The notes below the pieces were generated by a model. The model was not told the origin of the DNA. It worked only from the letters and a program-made list of their open reading frames with translations, and did not search any database. The translations under genes were made by a program, and so were the position numbers. 64,000 nucleotides of DNA from Candidatus Bathyarchaeota archaeon (GTDB taxonomy: Archaea > Thermoproteota > Bathyarchaeia > 40CM-2-53-6 > DTDX01): the NCBI GenBank assembly GCA_018396775.1, contig JAGTRF010000001.1, positions 1 through 64,000 of the forward strand. Reading direction: 5' to 3'. Below are positions 36,203-46,241 of this stretch, one piece after another; within the stretch, counting starts at the first letter, position 1; the number at the start of each line of letters is the position of its first letter.

Positions 36203-38913
36203 CTTTTAACAGTTAAGGTTTTTATCTCGCTGGTTAAAGAAACACCTGTGCTGCTAAACCATAAAGCTTTAATGTAATAAGTTCCAGGTTTATCAGGTTT
36301 CCAAGTAGTTTTAAAAATATTTTCTTTAAGCTCTCCTTTAGTTAAATTAAACCAATTAACATTATCCAGACTATATTGAATTACAATGTTTCCTTCTTGA
36401 ATTGGTGATGAAACTTCAATTTTAACGCTTTCACCTAAATTTAATGAAGAGGGCGTTAATGAAAGGTTTAAAGATAAAGAAGCATTACTAACTGTTAAGA
36501 ATAACGTTTGACTAAATGCTTTTATATATTTTCCAGCTTCGCCATTCCATCTGCTTCTAATAAGGTAAACTCCGCTTCCAGGAACCCAATTATAAACATA
36601 TGACCCATTAATAGTTGTTAAGCTTACTCCAATTTCTTCCCAAGTAACACCGCCATCCTTAGAATATTCAAGAGTTACAAGCTTATTGCTTAACCCTTCG
36701 CCTTTAGAGGTTAATTTTCCATAAAGATTAACTGTTTCTCCATAAATTATTTCAGATTTACTTAACGAAAGTGTTAACTCGCTTAATTCTGGATAATTCG
36801 CTTCATAAATAAACACGAATCTATTTGGTTGAGAAGCATATGCAAGTTTAAAGTAATCAGATGAGACTTGCAATGGATTTATTCCCATCATAATCAATTT
36901 TCCAAGAATACTATTCTCATTTATACCGTTTCTATCGGCAATAGTTTCATTTGATATAATTTGACCGTTTGAAGTTATTACTCTATAATATTTAACTTCT
37001 TGAGCTTCTCTTTTTTCATAGAAATTAACTGTTTTCCCATCATATGATGTTCCATTACCTATTTTAGCCATCCAATACCATTTATTATCTTCACCGTAAC
37101 CATAATACTGTATACCGGTTTGACCCCTAGTCCACGTCACAAATATGGCTATATGAGTAACATTATAAGATTTTAAAGTTGGAATAGCTTCAGTTTCATT
37201 TGAAAGAAAAGTTCTAGCTATTAAAGCTATTTGAGTAAAGTTTAATGTTCCATTATCAGCCATCGAACGTTTATCCGCTATAGCAGTTATCCAATAACCA
37301 TAATCCCACCATGAAAACACAACAGCATTTTCAGGAAGATTATCCTTCATCCATATTAAAGCTTGAAGCCAATCTTGATACTTAGAAGCTTCTTCTCCAG
37401 AAGGAGCAACTGGAATACTTGAGGTAGCTATAGTTGTAGGCGCATAAGCTGAACTTGAAGCATAATATAAAGTAGGCGTAATAACCAGTAATATAACAAG
37501 CAGTATAGCCACCCCAAATTCTCTTGTTACTCTAGATTCAAATTTAATCTTCTTCTTTGGAAAAATCGTTCTTTCCCTTAAAATATCTAAAGAAGGCTTA
37601 GCTAACTCAATAACAGCGATAGAACTTAAAAGAGATAAAGCTGGAGCTAATATGATAGTTAATCTAACAAATGAACCTGCAAAGTAAATTGATGATAAAC
37701 CGAAAAGAATAAGGAATAAATCGTTATTTCTTAACTTTTGAATAGAAAAGAAGAAACCGAAAATACCTAAAATAATTAATGCTCCAAACTCATAGAAAAA
37801 TGAGGACCAGGTGCCAGGTCTATGCTCAGCAACAGATTCAACTAAAGGCATTTCAAGTCTAGTTAACGGATTAACTATAGCAGTAAATTTTCCAGCTAAT
37901 GGAGCAATTAAACCTCGACTCCATAAAACAACAATTCCCGCAGCTAAACAAACAATAAACATTAATGCAACTAAAGATCTGCCTCGAATAGATTTCACTC
38001 TATTAAAAGCTTCGCATCCAGCTAAAAGAATCCATATTAAAAATAAAGCTAAAGTTGACCATTCGATTATGAAGCTGTACCCTAACTTTGGAATTTGCAG
38101 AATAACCAAAAAGAATATGCTATAAGTTATTGAGTAAGCAATTAATAATCTAGTTGAGTAGCGTTTAATTAAAATTAAGATTAAAGTAAACAAAGCTATT
38201 AGTGAAATAGGGTACCTAAAAGCTCCCCAACTCATCCCCATATATCCTAAAGATAACCCAGCTAATAACGAATAAATAATATTTGCTTTAATAGATCTAA
38301 AGCTTGAGGATGCCCTTAAATAAAACATAAAAGCTAAAATCATAGTAAATATTCCAATAGTTTCATCATCAAAAAAACCTATTGAAGTACGTGAAATATG
38401 AGAAGTGCTGAAAGCTAAAAGTAAAGCTGAAAATAAAGCTGCGCCTTTACCCCATTCTCTTCCTAAAAGATAAATAGCTAAACATGCTGCAACACCCATG
38501 ATTACAGGGAAAATTACGCATAATTGATAAAGAGTTATTGAAGCCCCAAGAGTTTGAAGAAGCATATAAAATAGAGCAGCTGTAAATGATACACCAGGAT
38601 AATATGTAGTTGAAACATCGTTACCCCAAGGATACCATCGCATGTCATCATGCCAATTAAACCAAGCTTTAAACCCATTATTAACTATGTATTCAGTCAT
38701 TCTATACTGCTGGTAAGGGTCAAACTCAGAAATAAAAAAACCCCACCTTAAAGGTAAAAGCCTAAGAGCTGCAGCTGAAAACAAGATTAGGAAAAGCGTT
38801 AAAAAATATAGGTAATTGGTTCCTGGAGCTTTTATAAATTGAGTTAAATTCTTAATTTTGCTTGAAAGCAAACTTTTAAAGCTTTCTTGCTGCAATTTTT
38901 TCTCCATTAACAT
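36199..38913 (-). CDS. aglB: Oligosaccharyltransferase AglB (STT3 family) with C-terminal Ig-like repeats
   Basis: This transfers lipid-linked oligosaccharide to Asn in N-glycosylation at the outer face of the membrane. The 904 residues have about 13 helices in the first 490, with catalytic acidic motifs EFDPYQQYR (about 58) and FFDDETIG (about 176). The extracellular domain has the WWDYGYW motif (about 530). The last roughly 190 residues form two similar beta-sandwich modules (VTLEYSKDGGVTW and IVIQYSLDNVNW), not part of the usual core. ATG 38913 or 38907. Confidence 0.93.
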   Translation of the reverse strand: MLMEKKLQQESFKSLLSSKIKNLTQFIKAPGTNYLYFLTLFLILFSAAALRLLPLRWGFFISEFDPYQQYRMTEYIVNNGFKAWFNWHDDMRWYPWGNDVSTTYYPGVSFTAALFYMLLQTLGASITLYQLCVIFPVIMGVAACLAIYLLGREWGKGAALFSALLLAFSTSHISRTSIGFFDDETIGIFTMILAFMFYLRASSSFRSIKANIIYSLLAGLSLGYMGMSWGAFRYPISLIALFTLILILIKRYSTRLLIAYSITYSIFFLVILQIPKLGYSFIIEWSTLALFLIWILLAGCEAFNRVKSIRGRSLVALMFIVCLAAGIVVLWSRGLIAPLAGKFTAIVNPLTRLEMPLVESVAEHRPGTWSSFFYEFGALIILGIFGFFFSIQKLRNNDLFLILFGLSSIYFAGSFVRLTIILAPALSLLSSIAVIELAKPSLDILRERTIFPKKKIKFESRVTREFGVAILLVILLVITPTLYYASSSAYAPTTIATSSIPVAPSGEEASKYQDWLQALIWMKDNLPENAVVFSWWDYGYWITAIADKRSMADNGTLNFTQIALIARTFLSNETEAIPTLKSYNVTHIAIFVTWTRGQTGIQYYGYGEDNKWYWMAKIGNGTSYDGKTVNFYEKREAQEVKYYRVITSNGQIISNETIADRNGINENSILGKLIMMGINPLQVSSDYFKLAYASQPNRFVFIYEANYPELSELTLSLSKSEIIYGETVNLYGKLTSKGEGLSNKLVTLEYSKDGGVTWEEIGVSLTTINGSYVYNWVPGSGVYLIRSRWNGEAGKYIKAFSQTLFLTVSNASLSLNLSLTPSSLNLGESVKIEVSSPIQEGNIVIQYSLDNVNWFNLTKGELKENIFKTTWKPDKPGTYYIKALWFSSTGVSLTSEIKTLTVKS

Positions 38914-39096
38914 CCCTTTTAAATAAGCTTTAAACTAAACGAAAAATAAGAATTTTATCTGCTTAATAAACCTTCGCTTGAAAGTTTAAGAAAAATTTTT
39001 AATAAAGCTTCTATAATTTGCAGCTGAATCAGTTTAGCGAAACCTAAATTAATATTTAGCTTATTTAAAATAATTGCTTAATGCAGGTAGATAAAA

Positions 39097-42000
39097 TTGA
39101 GCGAGCGAATCGTTGGAAAGCTTAACAAAAAGTTTTCTTTAAAATATTATGAAGAAGAAATTTTGGAGTGGTGGAATAAAGAAAAAATTTATCTGAAGGC
39201 TAAAAAAGCTGGTAAAGGAGAGAAATTCTATTTTCTAGATGGGCCTCCTTACGTAACTAACCCACCTCATGTAGGTACAGCCTGGAATAAAATATTGAAG
39301 GATGTTATAATTAGATTTAAAAGAATGAAGGGGTTTAATGTTAGAGATCAACCTGGATATGATTGTCATGGTTTACCTATAGAAGTTAAGGTTGAAGAAG
39401 AGCTTGGAATAAAATCTAAAAAAGAAATAGAAGAAAAAATTTCTGTCCAAGCTTTTATTAAAAAATGCAGGGAATACGCTGAAGAAAACGCTAAAATTCA
39501 AACGGAAGTCTTCAAGAATTTAGGTGTATGGATGAATTGGGATAACCCATATTTAACTTTAAAAAACGATTATATGGAGTCTGTGTGGTGGACTATAAAA
39601 AAAGCTTATGAAAAAGGCTTGCTTAAAAAAGATTTAAAAGTAGTTCATTGGTGTCCTAGATGCGAAACAGCTTTATCAGGGTATGAGGTTACTGATGAAT
39701 ATAGAAACGTAAAAGATTACTCGATTTATGTTAAGTTTCAAGTGGAAAATGAAGAAAACAAGTTTATTCTCATTTGGACTACAACTCCATGGACGCTTCC
39801 AGCAAACGTCGCTGTAATGATTCATCCTGAAGAATACTATGTTGAAGCTGAATCTGAAGGTGAAGTTTATATTTTAGCTGAGGCGCGTTGCGAAGCAGTA
39901 TTTAATGAAATTGGAAAAGAGTTTAACATCTTTAAACGAGTTAAAGGAGAGCATTTAATAGGTTTAAAATATAAACCTCCACTTTTAAATGAAGTCCCTC
40001 TTCAAGCTCAAGTTAAAAACGCTCATAAAATTGTTGCATCAAAAAAATATGTGAACATGAATGAGGGAACAGGATGCGTTCATTGCGCCCCTGGGCATGG
40101 AGAAGAAGATTTTGAAGTAGGCTTAGAATATGATTTGCCTATAGTTTCCCCTGTAGAGTCTTCTGGAAGATTTACTCAAGAAGCTGGAAAATATGCTGGA
40201 AAATATGTTAAAGAAGCAAACCCAATAATAATTGATGACTTAAAAAGCAAGAAGCTGCTTTTTTACGCTACTACAATAGAGCATCCTTACCCTCATTGCT
40301 GGCGTTGCAAAACTCCATTAATTCTTAAAGCTACAGAGCAATGGTTTATTAAAGTTTCTGAATATAAAGATAAACTTCTTGAAGAGAATGAAAAAGTTAC
40401 ATGGGTTCCAGAGTGGGCTGGAAAAAAAAGATTTAAGGATTGGCTTTTAGGCGCTAGAGATTGGGTGCTTTCTAGACAAAGATTTTGGGGCATACCAATA
40501 CCAATTTGGGTTTGCGAGAAATGCGGTAAAAAAGAGGTAATAGGCTCAATAAATGAACTTAAATCTAAAGCTTTAAGCTTTCCAAAAAAAATTGAGTTGC
40601 ATAGAGATTGCGTAGATGAAATTTATCTAAAATGCAGTTGCAATGGTAGAATGAAGAGAATTCCTGACATAATGGATGTTTGGATGGATTCTGGAGCAGC
40701 TTCCTGGGCTAGTTTAAGTTATCCAAAAAATAATAGGGGATTTAAAAAATGGTGGCCTGCTGATATTATTATTGAAGCTCACGATCAAACTAGAGGATGG
40801 TTTTATACTCAGTTATGCGCGGGAGTATTAGCTTTTGATAAAAGCCCATATAAAACTGTTTTAATGCATGGTCATGCATTAGATTCATTTGGGCAAAAAA
40901 TGAGTAAATCATTAGGGAATTTTGTTTCACCAGATGATGTAATAGCTAAATATGGACGGGATGCTTTAAGATTATGTGAATTACAAAACACAACTTGGGA
41001 AGACTTCAGGTTTTCTTGGTTTAGTATAGAAGAATGCTGGAGAACTCTTCATATAATATGGAATATATACGCTTTTGCAAGCATATATATGAATCTTGAT
41101 AAATTTCAACCATGTAAATGGCCTATAAAAAAGCTTTATAAAAAAATGAGAATTGAAGATAAATGGATAATATCTAAAACTGAAAGCTTAAAAGTTAAAG
41201 TAACAGAGTTTCTTGAAAAATTTGAAGTTCACTCCGCTTTAAAAGAACTTTTAAATTACGCTATTGAAGATTTAAGCAGATGGTACATTAAGCTTGTTAG
41301 AAGAAGGTTTTGGCAAGAGAAAGAAAGTATAGATAAATTAACAGCTTACTCAACCTTATACTACGCTTTAAAAAACTGGTTAATTTTAGCCGCTCCATTT
41401 ATTCCGTTCACTTCAGAGAAGCTTTATAGAGATGTTATATTTCCAAGCGAGAAAGGGAAATTAAGCATACATATGTGTAAATGGCCTAAAGTTGAGGAAA
41501 AGCTTATTAACAAAGAATATGAAGAACAAATGGATTTAGTTAAAAAAGTTGTTGAAACTGCTTTAAGCGCTAGACAAACATTAAAAATAAAGCTTAGGCA
41601 GCCTGTAAAAAGAATCATAATTGTAACTGGAGACTTAAAAATAAAAAACAGCTTAATTAAATTAAAGAATATAATTTTAGAGCAAGTAAACTCTAAAGCA
41701 ATCGAGTTCACTTCTTTAGAAGATGAAGAAAAATTAAAAAATATTTTTGCAATCCCTAAATTTGATGCGTTAGGTCCAGTGTTTAAAACTAAAACTAGTG
41801 AGATAGCTGAAGGAATAAGAAGAGAAAATGGATGGAATATTATTAAAAGCTTTAAAGAAAAAGGTTTTTATGAGTTTTCATTAAATGGAGAAAAAATAAA
41901 AATTACTCCTGAAATGGTGTCTTTTAAAGAGGAAATGCTTAAAGGATTTGCTGAAGGCAACTTCATTGATGGAAGAGTATATGTTGACGGAGAGTTAACT

Positions 42001-42288
42001 GAAGAGTTAATTTTAGAAGGATTCGCTAAAGATGTGATTAGAAGAATTCAAGAAATGCGAGGAGAAATAGATCTTCCAGTTGACGCTTTTATTTCAGTTT
42101 ACATTAAATCTCCAAGCAAAAAAGAGGAGGAATGGATTAAAGCTCAAGAAAACTATATTAAAGAAGAGGTAAGAGCTAAAGAAATAATTTTTGAAATTCC
42201 TAAAGATCAGAAGCTTGAGCTTGAAAAGCAATGGGATATAGAAGGAAAAATGTTTAAAATAGCGATAAAAATGGAGAAGATGCGATGA
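39097..42288 (+). CDS. ileS: Isoleucyl-tRNA synthetase
   Basis: This class I enzyme charges tRNA-Ile. The 1063 residues carry the HIGH-type motif as PPHVGTAWNKILKD (about 56), GWFYTQL in the active-site area, and KMSKSLGNF (about 600). The editing CP1 domain (TTTPWTLPANVAV) is present, as is a zinc site (CEKCGKK...CSCNG). TTG 39097. The 183-base gap to aglB holds a likely promoter but I see no leader element. Confidence 0.96.
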   Translation: MSERIVGKLNKKFSLKYYEEEILEWWNKEKIYLKAKKAGKGEKFYFLDGPPYVTNPPHVGTAWNKILKDVIIRFKRMKGFNVRDQPGYDCHGLPIEVKVEEELGIKSKKEIEEKISVQAFIKKCREYAEENAKIQTEVFKNLGVWMNWDNPYLTLKNDYMESVWWTIKKAYEKGLLKKDLKVVHWCPRCETALSGYEVTDEYRNVKDYSIYVKFQVENEENKFILIWTTTPWTLPANVAVMIHPEEYYVEAESEGEVYILAEARCEAVFNEIGKEFNIFKRVKGEHLIGLKYKPPLLNEVPLQAQVKNAHKIVASKKYVNMNEGTGCVHCAPGHGEEDFEVGLEYDLPIVSPVESSGRFTQEAGKYAGKYVKEANPIIIDDLKSKKLLFYATTIEHPYPHCWRCKTPLILKATEQWFIKVSEYKDKLLEENEKVTWVPEWAGKKRFKDWLLGARDWVLSRQRFWGIPIPIWVCEKCGKKEVIGSINELKSKALSFPKKIELHRDCVDEIYLKCSCNGRMKRIPDIMDVWMDSGAASWASLSYPKNNRGFKKWWPADIIIEAHDQTRGWFYTQLCAGVLAFDKSPYKTVLMHGHALDSFGQKMSKSLGNFVSPDDVIAKYGRDALRLCELQNTTWEDFRFSWFSIEECWRTLHIIWNIYAFASIYMNLDKFQPCKWPIKKLYKKMRIEDKWIISKTESLKVKVTEFLEKFEVHSALKELLNYAIEDLSRWYIKLVRRRFWQEKESIDKLTAYSTLYYALKNWLILAAPFIPFTSEKLYRDVIFPSEKGKLSIHMCKWPKVEEKLINKEYEEQMDLVKKVVETALSARQTLKIKLRQPVKRIIIVTGDLKIKNSLIKLKNIILEQVNSKAIEFTSLEDEEKLKNIFAIPKFDALGPVFKTKTSEIAEGIRRENGWNIIKSFKEKGFYEFSLNGEKIKITPEMVSFKEEMLKGFAEGNFIDGRVYVDGELTEELILEGFAKDVIRRIQEMRGEIDLPVDAFISVYIKSPSKKEEEWIKAQENYIKEEVRAKEIIFEIPKDQKLELEKQWDIEGKMFKIAIKMEKMR

Positions 42289-43403
42289 AATGTTTAGGTT
42301 TTATAGTGAATCCTATAGCAGGTATTGGAGGCGCTGTAGGGTTAAAAGGCTCTGATGGAAAAGAAGTTGTTAATAAAGCGTTCTCTCTTGGCGCTAAATT
42401 AATTTCGCCAGAGAGAGCAAAACAATTTTTGCTAGAGTTAAAAAAGCTTGATTTAAAGTTTAAGCTTTATACAGGGGCAGGATTAATGGGTGAGAAAGAA
42501 GCTAAAGAATGCGAGTTAACACCAACTCTTGTTTTTGGTGAAGAAAAAAATGAGACTAGCGCTGAAGATACTAAGAAAATAGCTTTAGCAATGAAGGATA
42601 ATAATGTTAATCTTTTAGTTTTTTGTGGTGGAGATGGAACTGCAAAAGATATTATGGATGCTGTAAATTTAAAGGTTCCAGTTTTAGGGATTCCTTCAGG
42701 AGTAAAAATGCATTCAGGGGTTTTCGCTACAAACCCTAAGGTTGGAGCTAAAATTGTCAAAGACTTTTTTAACAATCAATTATCGTTAACTGAATGTGAA
42801 GTTATGGATATTGATGAAGAAGCATTTAGGCGAGGAGAGGTTTCAGCTAAACTTTATGGATATTTAAAGGTTCCTTCAGAAAAATTTTTTATCCAACAAG
42901 TTAAATCATCTGTTCCATTAGTTGAAAGTGAACAAGAGAATAGAAAGGCGATAGCTAAATATTTAATTGAAGAAATGGAGGATGATTGCATTTACATAAT
43001 TGGCCCAGGCTCAACAACAAAAACCATTTTTGAATTGCTTAATCTTGAAAAAACTCTTCTAGGTGTGGATATTATTCTTAATAAAAAAGTTATCGCTAAA
43101 GATGCTAATGAAAAAGAAATTTTAAAAATATTAAGCGAAAACTCTAAAGTTAAAATTATAGTTACACCAATCGGTGGTCAAGGATATATATTTGGTAGGG
43201 GAAATCAACAAATTAGCCCAACTGTAATAAAAAAAGTGGGGAAAGAAAACATAATCGTTATAGCTACTAAAAGTAAGCTTCAAACTTTAAATCCTAAAAG
43301 ATTGCTTGTTGATACGGGGAATCCAGAATTAGATGAAGAATTGAAAGGTTACATTAAAGTTGTAACAGATTATAAAGAGGAAACAATAATAAGGGTTGAA
43401 TAA
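42285..43403 (+). CDS. COG3199-type ATP-NAD/AcoX kinase family protein
   Basis: This 372-residue protein of the NAD-kinase-like superfamily has FIVNPIAGIGGAVGLKGSDG at the start and the catalytic-type GGDGTAKDIMDAV (about 114), plus GIPSGVKMHSGVFA. A GPGSTTKTI motif (about 241) sits in the C-terminal half. It differs from true NadK (47064-47894). The substrate is not established. It overlaps ileS by 4 bases. Confidence 0.85.
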   Translation: MKCLGFIVNPIAGIGGAVGLKGSDGKEVVNKAFSLGAKLISPERAKQFLLELKKLDLKFKLYTGAGLMGEKEAKECELTPTLVFGEEKNETSAEDTKKIALAMKDNNVNLLVFCGGDGTAKDIMDAVNLKVPVLGIPSGVKMHSGVFATNPKVGAKIVKDFFNNQLSLTECEVMDIDEEAFRRGEVSAKLYGYLKVPSEKFFIQQVKSSVPLVESEQENRKAIAKYLIEEMEDDCIYIIGPGSTTKTIFELLNLEKTLLGVDIILNKKVIAKDANEKEILKILSENSKVKIIVTPIGGQGYIFGRGNQQISPTVIKKVGKENIIVIATKSKLQTLNPKRLLVDTGNPELDEELKGYIKVVTDYKEETIIRVE

Positions 43404-43419
43404 AAAAGAGAGGAGAAAA

Positions 43420-43833
43420 TTATTCTTTTTCAATAATAGATTTTAAAAATTCAGCATAGCCTTTAGCATCCATTAAGTTTTCAAGTTCTTCTTGAAGGCT
43501 AGAAGGTTTAATTAAAGCAACCCACCCATCGCTATACGGGCTTTCATTAAGAAGCTCTGGATTATTCTCAAGCTTAACATTTACTTCAACTATTTCTCCA
43601 GAGATTGGAGAAAAAATTTCAGCTACAGCTTTAACTGATTCAACGCTTCCTATGCTTTGCATTTGAGTTGCTTTAGCTCCAACTTTAGGTAAATCTACAA
43701 AAACGATTTCATGAAGCGATTTTTGAGCATAGTCGCAAAGCCCGATTCTGCATAAATCTCCTTCAATTTTAAGCCATTCATGCTCTTTAGTGTAATATAA
43801 ACCTTCAACAACCTCATATTCTCCAACCTTCAT
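43420..43833 (-). CDS. gcvH: Glycine cleavage system H protein
   Basis: This lipoyl carrier has 137 residues from ATG 43833, which follows GGGGATGA; an upstream ATG at 43902 overlaps gcvT but lacks a site and adds a non-homologous tail. GLYYTKEHEWLK opens the fold, and the lipoylated Lys lies in GSVESVKAVAEI. It forms a unit with gcvT and a small zinc ribbon. No gcvP or lipoate genes are in the window. Confidence 0.93.
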   Translation of the reverse strand: MKVGEYEVVEGLYYTKEHEWLKIEGDLCRIGLCDYAQKSLHEIVFVDLPKVGAKATQMQSIGSVESVKAVAEIFSPISGEIVEVNVKLENNPELLNESPYSDGWVALIKPSSLQEELENLMDAKGYAEFLKSIIEKE

Positions 43834-43883
43834 TTTTAAATCATCCCCTTTAATTTCTAATGCATTAACTAACTTCGCCTTAT

Positions 43884-45011
43884 TTACTTTTCTCTTTTCC
43901 ATCCATATTTAGCTGTATCATAAAATGGTATATTCACTACTTCAGCATCAACAAGCTTGTCTCTAATTTTTATCTGCAAAGCTTCCCCTATATTAGCGTA
44001 TTCAACAGGCACATAACCCATAGCCACTCCGATATTTAATATTGGGGATAAAGTTCCGCTAGTAACCTTACCAATAATTTCATTATCCTTTAAAATTTCA
44101 TACCCATGCCTGGGGATGCCTTTATCTTTAAGCTTTAACCCGATTCTGCATCTTTTTATTCCTTCAGCCTTTTGTTTTTCTAAAACTTTTCTACCTATAA
44201 AGTTGCTTTTCTTATTTAATTTCACTACCCAAGAAATTTTAGCTTCAAAAGGCGTCGTCGACTCATCAATATCGCTTCCATAAAGGCACATTCCAGCTTC
44301 AAGCCTTAAAACATCTCGTGAACCTAAACCACATGGCTCTAATCCAAAGCTTTCTCCAGCCTTTAATAAAGAATTCCAAACTTTAAAAGCGTTTTGAGGC
44401 TTTTCAATTGAAGCATCTAAAACAAAAATTTCAAATCCATCTTCTCCTGTATAACCTGTTCCTGAAGCAAAGCATTTAACACCATTTAAAGTTAACTCTC
44501 CAACTCCAAATCTAGGAATTTCATAAACATTTTCTTTAGCTATTTTTTGAACAATTTCTCTAGCTTTAGGACCTTGAATAGCAAACATCGCTATTTGCTC
44601 TGAGACATGATCAATTTTAACCTTAAATCCTTCTGTTTGCTTTTGCATCCAAGATAAATCCTTTACTCTGTTACTAGCGTTAAAAACCATTAAGAACTTG
44701 TCTTCTAATTTAAGCAGTATTAAGTCATCTATTATACCGCCTTGCTCATTGCACATAACTGAGTAATGGCCTATACCAGGCTTAAGCATCGAAACATCGA
44801 TTGGAGTTAAATAATTTAAGAACTCTTCATCCTCTTCACCATAAATAAAAGCTCTCCCCATATGGGATACATCAAAAATTCCAGCAGCATTTCTAACAGC
44901 TAAACATTCTTGAATTATTCCTTTATACCAAACAGGCATTTCAAAACCTGCAAACTCTATCAATTTTCCATTTTCTTTATGAAACTCGTAGATTTGTGTT
45001 TTATTAATCAT
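43884..45011 (-). CDS. gcvT: Glycine cleavage system T protein (aminomethyltransferase)
   Basis: This transfers the methylene group from the H protein to a tetrahydropterin carrier. The 375 residues show FAGFEMPVWYKG (about 20), FDVSHMGRA (about 46), the folate-site GGIIDDLILLK (about 91) and YTGEDGFEIF (about 189). ATG 45011 follows a GGAGAT site, 16 bases after the zinc-ribbon gene. Confidence 0.96.
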   Translation of the reverse strand: MINKTQIYEFHKENGKLIEFAGFEMPVWYKGIIQECLAVRNAAGIFDVSHMGRAFIYGEEDEEFLNYLTPIDVSMLKPGIGHYSVMCNEQGGIIDDLILLKLEDKFLMVFNASNRVKDLSWMQKQTEGFKVKIDHVSEQIAMFAIQGPKAREIVQKIAKENVYEIPRFGVGELTLNGVKCFASGTGYTGEDGFEIFVLDASIEKPQNAFKVWNSLLKAGESFGLEPCGLGSRDVLRLEAGMCLYGSDIDESTTPFEAKISWVVKLNKKSNFIGRKVLEKQKAEGIKRCRIGLKLKDKGIPRHGYEILKDNEIIGKVTSGTLSPILNIGVAMGYVPVEYANIGEALQIKIRDKLVDAEVVNIPFYDTAKYGWKREK

Positions 45012-45027
45012 TTAAAGCATCTCCTTT

Positions 45028-45192
45028 TTATTCAATAGGGTGTATCTCAATATTTTCGCAGTCGAAATTTAAAGTTTTTCCACATTTTGGGCAAACGCCG
45101 TTATAACGTTGAATTACATCTACAGGGGCTTCAAGCTCTTCCCCTTCATAAAGAGTGGCTCCACATTTACTGCAGAAGATTTTTTGAGGCAA
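45028..45192 (-). CDS. Small zinc-ribbon protein upstream of gcvT
   Basis: This 54-residue protein, MPQKIFCSKCGATLYEGE onwards, has two CxxC pairs (CSKCG and CPKCG, about 7-10 and 34-37), and probably binds zinc. TTG at 45192 follows a GGGGGGAG site. The family is not known to me; it is common for such short ribbons to be missed. Being co-oriented 16 bases before gcvT, it probably belongs to the same transcript. Confidence 0.8.
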   Translation of the reverse strand: MPQKIFCSKCGATLYEGEELEAPVDVIQRYNGVCPKCGKTLNFDCENIEIHPIE

Positions 45193-45285
45193 AAACTCCC
45201 CCCTCTTAAACCGTTGAGCTAAAATATAACATTTAAATTTATATGTTTTGTTTTTTAATAAGCTATATTAAGCTATAAGTAGGCG

Positions 45286-45720
45286 ATGCAAAGATTGATG
45301 CGAAAAGCCTTATGGAAAATAAAGCTTAAAACTAAAGATTTATCCTACACAATTAAAAAAAGGAAAATGAAAGTTAAAATTTCAACAGCGACAACATTTA
45401 TTATAATTCTTGTTTTCACAGTATTTATTTTTTCAGGTGGAGTTTTCTCAGCCTTAGAAAAACCTATATCTTTACTTCCTTCATCCAGCGGATGGACATT
45501 CATTTATAGAGGGAACATAAATGCTCAAACTTTAAGCGAAAGCTTGGTTTCAGCGCTTTTATATTTAATAGGTTTTCTTGGATTATACTTGCTTTATAAA
45601 AGCATAAAGAGGGCTTATAGACCTAGAGAAGCATATATTATGCTTATTATAGGATTTACAATCACGTTAATTTCTGTTTACTATTTAATTGTGTTAATGC
45701 AGGAGAAAATTAAAATATAG
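45286..45720 (+). CDS. Membrane protein, possible Ost3/Ost6-like subunit
   Basis: This 144-residue protein has a basic N-terminus and three helices (about 34-56, 86-106, 115-138). The stretch FIYRGNINAQTLSESLVSA resembles the YIxGxxQAQFxAE region before a membrane helix in Ost3/Ost6/TUSC3 of eukaryotic oligosaccharyltransferase. There is no thioredoxin domain. The match is from memory and short. ATG 45286 or 45298. An aglB gene is 6 kb away, but not adjacent. Confidence 0.5.
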   Translation: MQRLMRKALWKIKLKTKDLSYTIKKRKMKVKISTATTFIIILVFTVFIFSGGVFSALEKPISLLPSSSGWTFIYRGNINAQTLSESLVSALLYLIGFLGLYLLYKSIKRAYRPREAYIMLIIGFTITLISVYYLIVLMQEKIKI

Positions 45721-45737
45721 CATTAATTCAGCAATTT

Positions 45738-46241
45738 TTACCACCAGAACTTCTTTAACTTCAATAAGTATGCTACACTATTAGTAAGTAAGTGTAATGG
45801 AGGGGTTAATAAGAAGATAAAAAATAAAGCGTTTAAGCTTAATTTGAAAACAGGGTAAGAAGCGAGAAGCGCTCCATAAATAAAGTCTAGTTGATCCATA
45901 AATGGAAGGGGGAAACCTGGAGATAAATTCATCCTTCTTTTAATAAATGCTCCAAAAAGATCTCCTAGTAAAGCTCCTAAAGCAATTAAAGCTCCACTAA
46001 AAAGAAGGTTTTTACCTGAAATTAAGCTTTCAATTAACGCTGTTAATAAACCGCATATAAAACCTCCGATAAAACCTTCAATTGTTTTATTAGAGCCGAA
46101 AACCCTTTTTCCATCAATAAATTTTTTATTGAAGTCTATAGGTTTTTTCCCATGAAAAACTACTGGACTAGCGTTAGCTATATAAGCTGGTAAAATAAAG
46201 GTTAAAGCTGAAAAAAAATATTTATTCATCTCTATTAGCAT
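45738..46241 (-). CDS. carS: CDP-archaeol synthase
   Basis: This activates digeranylgeranylglyceryl phosphate with CTP in archaeal lipid synthesis. The 167-residue membrane protein has AYIANASPVVFHGKKPID (about 19), SNKTIEGFIGG (about 50) and MNLSPGFPLPFMDQLDFI (about 103), the family signatures. It overlaps the radB end by 20 bases (or 8 if ATG 46229 is used). Confidence 0.95.
   Translation of the reverse strand: MLIEMNKYFFSALTFILPAYIANASPVVFHGKKPIDFNKKFIDGKRVFGSNKTIEGFIGGFICGLLTALIESLISGKNLLFSGALIALGALLGDLFGAFIKRRMNLSPGFPLPFMDQLDFIYGALLASYPVFKLSLNALFFIFLLTPPLHLLTNSVAYLLKLKKFWW

Noticed and set aside
37811-38125. 104-codon plus-strand frame within aglB
   Set aside because: Antisense to membrane helices of a clear gene; no independent evidence.
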